The translations under genes and the position numbers were made by a program. From Zoogloea sp. (GTDB lineage: Bacteria; Pseudomonadota; Gammaproteobacteria; Burkholderiales; Rhodocyclaceae): a stretch of 64,000 nucleotides of DNA. The notes below the pieces were generated by a model. It was not told the origin of the DNA. It worked only from the letters and a program-made list of their open reading frames with translations, and searched no databases. How positions within the stretch are numbered: position 1 is the stretch's first letter; the number at the start of each line of letters is the position of its first letter. Positions 35,473 through 44,425 of this stretch are shown piece after piece. Where the stretch lies: positions 1 through 64,000 of the forward strand of contig NZ_JAOAUU010000005.1 in assembly GCF_030157465.1 (NCBI RefSeq), read 5' to 3'.

Positions 35473-36477
35473 CTATTTAACGGCAATCACCGTGCGCCCC
35501 TTGACCCGACCTTCGATGAAGTCGTTAAAAACGCCCGGAAGTTGGGCAAAAGACACCGTTTTTGTCATTGCTGCAAGGTGACGCGGTTTGAGGTCGGTGG
35601 CCAGTCGCTGCCACACGCGCGTGCGGGTGGGCTCGCCGATGTAACCCGAATCAACGCCGAGCAAACTCACACCGCGCAGGATGAACGGGAACACGGTGGT
35701 GTTGAGCTTGATGCTCTGGGCGTTGCCGATGCTGGCCACGGTGCCGGCCTGTTTCATCGTCGACAGCACCCAGGCGAGGATGTCGCCGCCCACGTTATCC
35801 ACCGCACCCGCCCACAGGCCCGCATCGAGGGGGCGCGTGGTGGCCGGGTCGATGGTGTCGCGCAGGCGTATCTCTGCGGCACCCAGGCTCTTGAGGTAGC
35901 CCTCTTCGTGGGCTTTACCGGTGAGCGCCACCACGTGATAGCCCAGGCCCGCCAGCATGTCGATGGCCAGCCCGCCCACGCCGCCGCTGGCGCCGGTCAC
36001 GACGACCGAACCATTGGCCGGCGCAAGGCCGTTGTCTTCCATGCGCACGATGCCCAGCGCCGCGGTAAAGCCGGCCGTGCCCAGCGCCATCGCGTCGAAC
36101 AACGACAGGCCCGCGGGCAACGGCACCACCCAGCCAGCCGGAACACGCGCATATTCGGCGTAGCCGCCGTGGTGGGCGACGCCGATGTCGTAGCTGGTGG
36201 CGATGACTTCGTCGCCGGCCTTGAAGCGCGGATCGGCGCTCTCGACCACCGTACCCGACATGTCGATGCCGCCCACGCACGGGAAGCGGCGGATGATCTT
36301 GCCGGCGCCGGTCGCAGCCAGCGCATCCTTGTAATTCACGCTTGAATAAGCCACACGGATCAGCACTTCGCCCGCATCGAGCGCGTCGACCGTCATCGAC
36401 TCCATCGCGGCAGACACCTTGCGATTTTCATCCTGGCGGATAAGGAAGGCCTGGAACGGGGGAATGGCACCGGACAT
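35473..36477 (-). CDS. acuI: Acrylyl-CoA reductase (AcuI/YhdH family)
   Basis: 334 residues from the ATG at 36477 with GAGGAGA upstream. NADPH-dependent medium-chain dehydrogenase/reductase without zinc, YhdH/AcuI type: YSSVNYKDALAATGAGKI, FPCVGGIDMSGTV, the dinucleotide-binding VTGASGGVGGLAIDMLA and the C-terminal FIEGRVKGRTVI. Family members reduce toxic acryloyl-CoA to propionyl-CoA. Together with PrpE in the same gene run it could convert acrylate to propionyl-CoA or detoxify acryloyl-CoA formed from propionate-type metabolism. A general quinone reductase role is the alternative. Confidence 0.87.
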   Translation of the reverse strand: MSGAIPPFQAFLIRQDENRKVSAAMESMTVDALDAGEVLIRVAYSSVNYKDALAATGAGKIIRRFPCVGGIDMSGTVVESADPRFKAGDEVIATSYDIGVAHHGGYAEYARVPAGWVVPLPAGLSLFDAMALGTAGFTAALGIVRMEDNGLAPANGSVVVTGASGGVGGLAIDMLAGLGYHVVALTGKAHEEGYLKSLGAAEIRLRDTIDPATTRPLDAGLWAGAVDNVGGDILAWVLSTMKQAGTVASIGNAQSIKLNTTVFPFILRGVSLLGVDSGYIGEPTRTRVWQRLATDLKPRHLAAMTKTVSFAQLPGVFNDFIEGRVKGRTVIAVK

Positions 36478-36614
36478 GTTTGTTCTCCTCTTGAAAGGGT
36501 GCGCGGCCGCGCCCCTTGTTGTTTGTCTCTTGATTATAGCGGCCACACCGCGCGCGCCCTCAACCCCGGTGCCGCCGCGCCGTAAACGGAGTCACCACCC
36601 GCCGGAGGACCACT

Positions 36615-37499
36615 ATGGCCCTGATTACCCATGCTTTCGACAGCCTCGACGCCTACACCGCATTTTTAAACCACGAGTCCATTCCCGTTCTCAAGCACAC
36701 GGTCAAGGAACTCCAGGCCATGCGCGAGCAGGAGGACAGCATCAACGGCCGTACGGTGGCGGCGCTTGTGCTGAGCGATCCGATGATGACGCTGAAGGTG
36801 TTGATGCATATCGAGGCAAACCGGCGCGCGCGCCAGAACCACGACATCACCACCATCGAGCGGGCGGTGATGATGATGGGTATCTCACCCTTCCTGCGGG
36901 AGTTTTCCGAACTCCCGACCATCGAGGGCCAGCTCGCAGCCCACCCGCGAGCACTGGTCGGCGTGCTCAAGGTGATCAGCCGGGCTCGCCGCGCCGCCCG
37001 CTACGCCCGCGACTGGGCGATCGTGCGTCACGACCTGGACGTGGATGAAGTCACCGTTGCAGCGCTGCTCTCGGAGGCCACCGACATCCTGTGCTGGTGC
37101 TTCGCCCCCACCCTTACCCAGCAGGTTTATGAAATGCAGCGGGTCGACCGCAGCCTGCGCTCGACCACGGCCCAGCGTTCGGTTTTCAATTTTTCGGCCA
37201 AGGAGCTGCAGCTTGCGCTGGTGCACCACTGGCACCTGCCCGAGCTGCTGATTTCGATGATGGACGAGCGCCAGCTCGGCAACCCACGGGTCAGCACGGT
37301 GCAACTGGCCACCAGCCTGGCCCGCCATACGGCCCAGGGCTGGGACAACCCGGCCATCCCCGACGACCTCTCGGCCATCGAAAAACTGCTGCACATCAGC
37401 CGCGAAAACCTGCTCCACCGGCTCAACGTCCCTCACGACGCAGCAGCCCTGCTGCTTGCCGCCGGCGGCAACCCCGACGGGGCGCTGCCGGTCGGCTGA
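36615..37499 (+). CDS. HDOD-domain protein
   Basis: 294 residues with a HDOD domain occupying about residues 20-215 (VKELQAMREQEDSINGRTVAALVLSDPMMTLKVL, cited in parts; and the later RARRAARYARDWAIVRHDLD). HDOD proteins look like metal-dependent phosphohydrolases without the HD residues and act as protein-protein hubs in signalling. GGAGG lies 8 nt before the ATG. The C-terminal part (220-294) is helical with no separate domain. It converges on uup, and the two stop codons are only 9 bp apart without a visible terminator. Confidence 0.82.
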   Translation: MALITHAFDSLDAYTAFLNHESIPVLKHTVKELQAMREQEDSINGRTVAALVLSDPMMTLKVLMHIEANRRARQNHDITTIERAVMMMGISPFLREFSELPTIEGQLAAHPRALVGVLKVISRARRAARYARDWAIVRHDLDVDEVTVAALLSEATDILCWCFAPTLTQQVYEMQRVDRSLRSTTAQRSVFNFSAKELQLALVHHWHLPELLISMMDERQLGNPRVSTVQLATSLARHTAQGWDNPAIPDDLSAIEKLLHISRENLLHRLNVPHDAAALLLAAGGNPDGALPVG

Positions 37500-37508
37500 A
37501 GCGTCCTT

Positions 37509-39434
<1,926 letters not shown>

Positions 39435-39614
39435 GGGGCGTGAAGGCAGTCAGGCGGAAAGGGGCGAATTCTACCCCGCCAGACCGCCCAACCGTCGGCA
39501 GGCCTGAGATCGCTCAAGCCGACCCGCTGCTTGGCCGCTTGTGTCACCACCAGCGTGACGCCTTCTCTCAATTTTTCATCGAGCGTATTGACGAAGCCCG
39601 GGCTTGAATGTTTA

Positions 39615-39632
39615 ATACGAATCACTCTCATT
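39615..39632 (+). promoter_or_regulatory. Probable Fur box upstream of hemP
   Basis: ATACGAATCACTCTCATT resembles the betaproteobacterial Fur site pattern of A/T-rich hexamers (compare GATAATGATTCTCATT) and lies 15 bp before the hemP start. Genes downstream are iron-related, which supports the call. Confidence 0.6.
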
Positions 39633-39647
39633 TGCTTTAATTCCTCC

Positions 39648-39839
39648 GTGACCACCTCCTCTGCTCCGCCCGCCGCGACCCAGCCCAGCGAAGCCCCCGC
39701 GCTCCCTTCCGGCCCGTTCGATGCCCCGATCCGGAGCAAGGATCTACTCAAGGATCGCGCCTGTGTCTTCATCGAGCACGAAGGCATGCTTTACGCACTG
39801 CGCACCACCCGCGCCGGCAAGCTGATACTGACCAAATGA
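39648..39839 (+). CDS. hemP: Hemin uptake protein HemP
   Basis: 63 residues from the GTG at 39648, in frame with the conserved C-terminal HemP motif: ACVFIEHEGMLYALRTTRAG then KLILTK at the end. HemP is a small protein encoded at the head of haem/iron uptake operons under Fur control and has been linked to activating haem receptor expression in Burkholderia. Start choice: there is no ATG between the Fur-like box and the conserved region, and upstream residues look non-coding; no clear Shine-Dalgarno is present. The stop overlaps the ATG of a microprotein gene. No haem receptor or TonB gene follows; bfd and bfr do. Confidence 0.85.
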   Translation: MTTSSAPPAATQPSEAPALPSGPFDAPIRSKDLLKDRACVFIEHEGMLYALRTTRAGKLILTK

Positions 39840-39997
39840 TGACTCCGACCCGCCACACCGCCCTGCCCGGCAACGGGTTTGGCACCCCGCCACAACGCCC
39901 CCTGCCCTCCACCGCCGTGGCGGCCGTGCTGATCATCGGGCTGGCCGGAGGCATCGCGGCAATGCTGATGGTGCTCCGGCTTTACCCGCTCAATTAA
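39836..39997 (+). CDS. 53-residue single-span membrane microprotein between hemP and bfd
   Basis: The frame starts ATGATG inside the hemP stop (ATGA overlap) and ends TAA at 39995-39997, 35 bp before bfd. About 28 mostly polar, proline-rich residues are followed by one strongly hydrophobic span (from about residue 29 to 48: AVAAVLIIGLAGG then IAAMLMVL) and a short LRLYPLN tail. This is the pattern of a bitopic small membrane protein. I do not recognise a family. Overlap with hemP and position within an iron cluster suggest co-translation with HemP and a role at the membrane in iron or haem handling; both are inferences. Confidence 0.6.
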   Translation: MMTPTRHTALPGNGFGTPPQRPLPSTAVAAVLIIGLAGGIAAMLMVLRLYPLN

Positions 39998-40032
39998 GCG
40001 CCGGCCGCAACAACTGCAAAGGAATCAGGACC

Positions 40033-40266
40033 ATGTACGTTTGCGTTTGCCGTGCAGTCACCGAAAAAGACATCGAATCCGCGGTCGCAGGTGGCGCTCG
40101 CCGGCTGCGTGATCTACGCCTAGAATTGGGTGTTACCGAAGAGTGCGGGCGTTGCGCCAAATGCGCCCGACAATGCCTCGCCGCCGCCCTCGACGGAAAC
40201 AGCCAGCCCGTTCTTCGCCCCAGGCCCGGCCCCGGCCATTTTTCATTGATACAGGAGGCAGCATGA
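40033..40266 (+). CDS. bfd: Bacterioferritin-associated ferredoxin
   Basis: 77 residues with the four [2Fe-2S] cysteines in Bfd arrangement: Cys4 and Cys6 (YVCVCRAVT), Cys38 and Cys41 (EECGRCAKC). Bfd donates electrons to bacterioferritin so that stored ferric iron is released. The C-terminal 20 residues ([15 protein letters not shown]) extend beyond the usual 64-residue E. coli protein. Its stop overlaps the bfr start by 4 bp, so storage protein and its reductase partner are translated together. Confidence 0.93.
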   Translation: MYVCVCRAVTEKDIESAVAGGARRLRDLRLELGVTEECGRCAKCARQCLAAALDGNSQPVLRPRPGPGHFSLIQEAA

Positions 40267-40739
40267 AAGGCGACAAGAAAGTCCTGCAACACCTCAACAA
40301 GCAGCTCACCATCGAACTGACCGCCATCAACCAGTATTTTCTGCATGCGCGAATGTACAAAAACTGGGGTCTCGTAAAACTCGGCAAGCATGAGTACGAC
40401 GAATCCATCGAAGAAATGAAACACGCCGACCTGCTGATCGAGCGCGTGCTCTTTCTCGAAGGCCTGCCCAACCTGCAAAACCTCGACAAGCTGCTCATCG
40501 GCGAGAACGTTCCCGAATGCCTGCAGGGCGACCTGAAAGTCGAACAAGGCGGCCACGCCCACCTGAAGGACGCCATCGCCTACTGCGAGTCCGTCCGCGA
40601 TTACGTCAGCCGCGACATCTTCCAGCACATCCTCGAAGACACCGAGGAACACATCGACTACCTCGAAACCCAGCTCGAACTCGTCGACAAGGTCGGGCTC
40701 CAGAACTACCTTCAATCCCAGATGGAAGCCGGCTCCTGA
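40263..40739 (+). CDS. bfr: Bacterioferritin
   Basis: 158-residue haem-containing ferritin-like 24-mer that stores iron. [19 protein letters not shown] and [16 protein letters not shown] at the start, the haem-ligand methionine in IEEMKHAD, and diiron ligands including E18, the E-x2-H-like pair around ERVLFLEG, and the C-terminal [13 protein letters not shown]. Length equals E. coli Bfr (158). The start codon lies in the bfd stop (ATGA), with CAGGAGGC as ribosome-binding site. Last gene of the iron cluster; the tRNA-Arg gene follows. Confidence 0.95.
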   Translation: MKGDKKVLQHLNKQLTIELTAINQYFLHARMYKNWGLVKLGKHEYDESIEEMKHADLLIERVLFLEGLPNLQNLDKLLIGENVPECLQGDLKVEQGGHAHLKDAIAYCESVRDYVSRDIFQHILEDTEEHIDYLETQLELVDKVGLQNYLQSQMEAGS

Positions 40740-40819
40740 CCCAATCTGCGCCCCCCCTGGTCAACGGAGAACAAACAGGCGTGGCGTTTTCCCGCCCTCC
40801 CGGGATAGAATGCTGCCCT

Positions 40820-40894
40820 CTCTCCGTAGTTCAATGGATAGAACGGGCGCCTCCTAAGCGCCAGATACAGGTTCGATTCCTGTCGGGGGGACCA
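40820..40894 (+). tRNA. tRNA-Arg, anticodon CCT
   Basis: A 75-nt cloverleaf. The acceptor CTCTCCG pairs with CGGGGGG using two G-T pairs. The D arm begins GTTCAATGGATAGAAC, the anticodon stem GGCGC / GCGCC encloses CTCCTAA (anticodon CCT), the T arm is ACAGG-TTCGATT-CCTGT, and CCA is encoded. TAGAAT at 40806-40811 could be its -10. Confidence 0.94.
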
Positions 40895-40935
40895 AGATAC
40901 TGATTCAGGCAGTATCAAGCAGCATCAGAAACACC

Positions 40936-40965
40936 CGAAAAAGCCCGCAATCGCGGGCTTTTTCG
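40936..40965. terminator. Terminator between tRNA-Arg and the M20 gene
   Basis: Perfect 13-bp stem (40936-40948 / 40953-40965) with an AATC loop and As and Ts flanking on both sides, so it can serve the tRNA and the convergent amidohydrolase. A smaller hairpin, GATACTG / CAGTATC, lies between it and the tRNA (40896-40916). Confidence 0.9.
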
Positions 40966-40990
40966 TTTTGGGCGTCCATGCAACGTGGTG

Positions 40991-42316
40991 TTACGGCTGA
41001 TTCAGAAAATCCAGCGCGAGCGCAGTCATGGCGCGGGCTCCGACGGATAGCGCGGCCTCGTCGATTTCAAACTTCGGCGAGTGGTTCGGTGCGGCCGTTG
41101 CGGTGCCCTTCTTCGGGTCGGTCGAACCGAGGAAGAAAAACACGCCTGGAACCTTCTTCTGGAACTCGGAAAAATCTTCGGACGCACTCAGCTTGGGGGC
41201 AACCACGGCCTTGCCGCCGGTGACCTGCTTCATGGTCGGGAGCATCCGGGCGGACAGGTTTTCGTCGTTGACGGTCGTCGAGTAGCCCGGTTTGAGAAAC
41301 TTCACTTCGGCCTTCGCGCCGCTGGACTGGGCGATCGATTCGGCCGTGACCTGCATGCGCTTCAAAATATCGTCCCGCATGCCATCGTCGAATGCACGCA
41401 CCGTGCCGAGCAGTTCGACGCTCTCCGGAATGATGTTCTCCCGATTGCCACCGTGAATCGAGCCGATGGAGATGACTGCAGGCTCCTTCGACAGATTGAG
41501 CTGACGACTGACGATGGTTTGCAGCCCCATGACGATCTGCGAGGTGCTGACGATCGGATCGATTCCATTCCACGGAAAGCCGCCATGGGTCTGTTTGCCC
41601 GTGACCTTCATCGAAAACGTGTCGCCCGAAGCCAGGATCGGCCCTGATCGGTAGCCAATCGTGCCTGTCGGGAAAGCCGGAATCAGGTGCAGGCCGAACA
41701 CGGCGTCGACTTTCGGATTGTCCAGGACACCCGCATCGACCATGGCCAGCGCGCCAATGTGATCGCCTTCCTTGTGGGACGCCTCGGACGGCCCTTCTTC
41801 AGCCGGCTGGAAAATGAACTTCACGGTGCCGTGAACCTGGTCCTTCATTTTGGCAAGCACTTCGGCGGTCGCCATCAGGATCGCGGTATGTCCGTCATGA
41901 CCGCAAGCATGCATGACGTCCACCTCCTTGCCCATGTGCTTGCCCTTGGCTTTCGAGGCGAACGGAAGATCGACCAGCTCCTTGACGGGCAAGGCGTCCA
42001 TGTCGGCGCGCAGCGCCACGACCTTGCCGGGCTTTCCGCCCTTGAGCACGCCCAGCACGCCCGTGCCGCCCACGCCCGTTTTCACCTCCAGCCCCAGGCT
42101 GCGCAAGTGATCGGCCACCAGTTTGGCGGTGCGGTACTCCTGGTTGGAGAGTTCCGGATGCTGATGAATATCCCGGCGCCAGCCGATCATTCTGCTTTCA
42201 ACAGTGCGGATGTGGGAGTCGATGTCCAGCAACACGCGCTCGTCGACGGCATGGGCAGACGACATGGCGCCAAGCAGGCTGGCCCCCAAGGCCATCGCCA
42301 ATTTATTGAATTTCAT
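40991..42316 (-). CDS. Exported M20-family amidohydrolase (hippurate hydrolase-like)
   Basis: 441 residues from the ATG at 42316, with AGGAGA upstream. A signal peptide (1-24, ending SSAHA) predicts a periplasmic enzyme, unlike most M20D hydrolases. Metal-site blocks of the amidohydrolase family are intact: HQHPELSNQEY, LRADMDALPV, VMHACGHDGHTA, FQPAEEGP and the dimerisation-domain THGGFPWNGIDPI, plus the final metal ligand region HSPKFEIDE. Likely cleaves N-acyl amino acids or dipeptides. Divergent from a LysR regulator 134 bp away that probably controls it. Confidence 0.88.
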   Translation of the reverse strand: MKFNKLAMALGASLLGAMSSAHAVDERVLLDIDSHIRTVESRMIGWRRDIHQHPELSNQEYRTAKLVADHLRSLGLEVKTGVGGTGVLGVLKGGKPGKVVALRADMDALPVKELVDLPFASKAKGKHMGKEVDVMHACGHDGHTAILMATAEVLAKMKDQVHGTVKFIFQPAEEGPSEASHKEGDHIGALAMVDAGVLDNPKVDAVFGLHLIPAFPTGTIGYRSGPILASGDTFSMKVTGKQTHGGFPWNGIDPIVSTSQIVMGLQTIVSRQLNLSKEPAVISIGSIHGGNRENIIPESVELLGTVRAFDDGMRDDILKRMQVTAESIAQSSGAKAEVKFLKPGYSTTVNDENLSARMLPTMKQVTGGKAVVAPKLSASEDFSEFQKKVPGVFFFLGSTDPKKGTATAAPNHSPKFEIDEAALSVGARAMTALALDFLNQP

Positions 42317-42432
42317 GATTTGTCTCCTGATTATTATTGGGCGAACAGGCTGGTTCGAGTAGGCCAACGCAGCGCCACGGCGATCATACAAACCGGATTA
42401 ATATGCGTCCAATGCGAATATTTTTGTATTTC

Positions 42433-42449
42433 GATTACAAGGTGTAATC
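42433..42449 (+). promoter_or_regulatory. LysR-type operator overlapping the lysR ribosome-binding site
   Basis: Perfect inverted repeat GATTAC-N5-GTAATC (42433-42449), containing the T-N11-A pattern of LysR sites. It ends one base before the lysR ATG, and the likely Shine-Dalgarno AAGGTG (42439-42444) is inside it. Suggests autorepression and control of the divergent amidohydrolase gene. Confidence 0.6.
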
Positions 42450-42450
42450 A

Positions 42451-43350
42451 ATGAACCTGAACCATCTGCGGCACCTGATTGCGCTGGCGGAGCATCAATC
42501 CTTCCGCAAGGCGGCCGATGCACTGTGCCTGACCCAGCCGGCACTGAGCCGAAGCATTCAGGCCCTGGAGCACGAACTCGACGTAAGGCTCATCGACCGG
42601 GATGGCAAACGGAACACGCTCACCGCCTACGGCCAGCAAGTCGTCAGTCGCGCCAGGCGCATCGTGTTCGAAGCCCGCGAACTGCAACGCGGCATCACGC
42701 TGCTCAAGGACGGTGAGCTCGGCACGATCGGCATCGGGTTCGGCCCCACGCCGGCCTCGATCCTCATGACTCCGTTCCTGATTCAGATGGCAAACCACCA
42801 TCCGAAAGTCCAGGTCAAGCTTGCGCGCGGCTCCGTGCCCCTGCTCACCCAGTCACTGCGTGATGAAACGGTCGATGTCATCGTTGTCGATCTGCGCGCC
42901 CTGAGCGCCGCCGAAGACCTGCGGATCGAAGCCCTGCCTCCCCTTCGAGGCGGGTTCCTGTGCCGGAGTCAGCACCCTTTGCGGGCCTTGGCACGGATTG
43001 ATCTGGCCGCGCTGCAGCAATACCCGGTGGCATCGATGCCGCTAAGTGACGAGATTGCGCAAAACCTGGTCACCCAATTGGGAATCGAGGCCCGGCCCGC
43101 ACAGTTGATGACCATAAACAGCGAGGACGTGAACAGCCTTCTTGATGTCGTTGAAGCAACAGATGCGGTATTTTTTGGCATCTTTGCCAGCGCCAGAGCA
43201 AGAATTTCCGCTGGCCAGTTGCAGGAAATAAAGGTTCAACCCCACTTCGAACGCGCAGGGCGATACGCCCTGGTCACCCTGGCGAGGCGCAGCGACTCTC
43301 CCGCGATGACCCTTTTCCGGAATTTCGCCTTCAGCCACTTTCACGACTGA
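42451..43350 (+). CDS. LysR-family transcriptional regulator
   Basis: 299 residues, standard LysR length. The N-terminal winged helix-turn-helix (about 1-60: LRHLIALAEHQSFRKAADAL, TQPALSRSIQALEHEL) is followed by the linker helix and a periplasmic-binding-protein-like effector domain (about 90-295). Divergent from the exported amidohydrolase, the classic LysR arrangement, so its effector may be the amidohydrolase substrate or product. The operator-like palindrome at 42433-42449 overlaps its translation start. The alpha/beta hydrolase gene 165 bp downstream may also belong to the regulon. Confidence 0.92.
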   Translation: MNLNHLRHLIALAEHQSFRKAADALCLTQPALSRSIQALEHELDVRLIDRDGKRNTLTAYGQQVVSRARRIVFEARELQRGITLLKDGELGTIGIGFGPTPASILMTPFLIQMANHHPKVQVKLARGSVPLLTQSLRDETVDVIVVDLRALSAAEDLRIEALPPLRGGFLCRSQHPLRALARIDLAALQQYPVASMPLSDEIAQNLVTQLGIEARPAQLMTINSEDVNSLLDVVEATDAVFFGIFASARARISAGQLQEIKVQPHFERAGRYALVTLARRSDSPAMTLFRNFAFSHFHD

Positions 43351-43421
43351 AGAAAATGATGACTTGCCCCGACCCAGCTTGACGGCGCAAAGACGGTACA
43401 GATCAAGGTCGCCCCCAATTG

Positions 43422-43437
43422 ACGTTTACGTAAACGT
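43422..43437. promoter_or_regulatory. 16-bp perfect palindrome upstream of the hydrolase gene
   Basis: ACGTTTACGTAAACGT is completely self-complementary and lies 78 bp before the hydrolase ATG. TTGACG overlaps its left end. It resembles, from memory, operators of MerR-type regulators of acyl-CoA and branched-chain catabolism (LiuR type). No such regulator is encoded nearby. Confidence 0.5.
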
Positions 43438-43514
43438 AATGTCCAATGATGTTTTGAAGGCCATCACCATCTGGTGTCACCGACACACCTGCACGACCAG
43501 GACACATCCCGAAA

Positions 43515-44318
43515 ATGACCCACTCCAGCAATCCAGTCACTTCACAAGAAAAATGGATCCAGGGTGCGAACGGCACGCTGTTCGTGCGCATCTGGTCGCC
43601 TGAAAGGCCGGGCGCGCAGTCTCCCGTCTTTCTGCTCCACGATTCACTGGGCTGCGTTGAGCTGTGGCGAAACTTTCCTGCCGAACTGTGTGCCCGATCC
43701 GGGCGACAGGTGATTGCCTACGACCGGCTCGGCTTTGGGCAATCCGATAGCCATCCAGGAAAACTGGGCGTGGATTTCGTCGCCCGTGAAGCCGAAACCG
43801 ATTTCGCAGCGCTTCGGCAGCAGCTCGGCATCGACCGCTTCATCGTCTTCGGTCATAGCGTGGGCGGCGGCATGGCGGTCAACTGTGCGGCGAGCTTTGG
43901 CGAGGCGTGCGCCGGCCTGATTACCGAATCGGCCCAGGCATTTGTCGAGGACAGAACCATTCAGGGCATTGAAGAAGCGCGGGAGCTATTCAAGGACCCC
44001 GCCCAGGTAGACCGCCTGAAGAAGTATCACGGCGAAAAAGCGGAATGGGTGCTGGGTGCCTGGATTGGCTCCTGGCTGAGTCCGGATTTTGCGTCCTGGT
44101 CGCTGCTGCCGGTGCTGCCCCGGGTGAAATGCCCCGTGCTGGTTGTCCACGGTATCGATGACGAGTACGGCTCGTCGCGGCACCCCGAACTGATCGGGCA
44201 GCTTTCAGGCGGAACGGCCCAGGTCGAGGTCATGGCCGATACGCGGCACGTTCCCCATCGCGAGCGGGAAAGTACGGTCGTTGCCATGGTCGCGGATTTC
44301 CTGCAGGGGCTGAACTGA
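43515..44318 (+). CDS. Alpha/beta hydrolase
   Basis: 267 residues with the alpha/beta-hydrolase fold: oxyanion-region LLHDSLGCVELW, nucleophile Ser115 in GHSVGGGM, an acid in VVHGIDDEYG and the histidine in ADTRHVPHRE. No signal peptide. The substrate cannot be predicted; relatives include esterases and C-C hydrolases. The usual oxyanion HG motif is HD (LLHDSLG), as in a subset of the family. Downstream is a strong bidirectional terminator. Shine-Dalgarno weak. Confidence 0.85.
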   Translation: MTHSSNPVTSQEKWIQGANGTLFVRIWSPERPGAQSPVFLLHDSLGCVELWRNFPAELCARSGRQVIAYDRLGFGQSDSHPGKLGVDFVAREAETDFAALRQQLGIDRFIVFGHSVGGGMAVNCAASFGEACAGLITESAQAFVEDRTIQGIEEARELFKDPAQVDRLKKYHGEKAEWVLGAWIGSWLSPDFASWSLLPVLPRVKCPVLVVHGIDDEYGSSRHPELIGQLSGGTAQVEVMADTRHVPHRERESTVVAMVADFLQGLN

Positions 44319-44372
44319 ACCTTCTTCACGTATCCCTCTGCCCTGCCCCACCTCGACGTTTGAATCAGACAA

Positions 44373-44409
44373 AAAAAGAGGCTGCACCTTGCGGGAGCAG
44401 CCTCTTTTT
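44373..44409. terminator. Bidirectional terminator
   Basis: 13-bp stem (44373-44385 / 44397-44409) with As on the left and a T-run on the right, between convergent hydrolase and antiporter genes. A second perfect hairpin, ACTGAACCC / GGGTTCAGT (44410-44430), adjoins it and includes the antiporter stop codon. Confidence 0.9.
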
Positions 44410-44425
44410 ACTGAACCCGCAGGGT

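Noticed and set aside
39531-39647. Upstream extension of hemP to an ATG at 39531
   Set aside because: It would run through the Fur-like box and its residues do not resemble HemP; the GTG at 39648 fits better.
40820-40894. tRNA-Arg(CCT) as a prophage or island attachment site
   Set aside because: Neighbours are ordinary (bfr, M20 hydrolase) with a normal terminator; no direct repeat of the 3-prime end seen.
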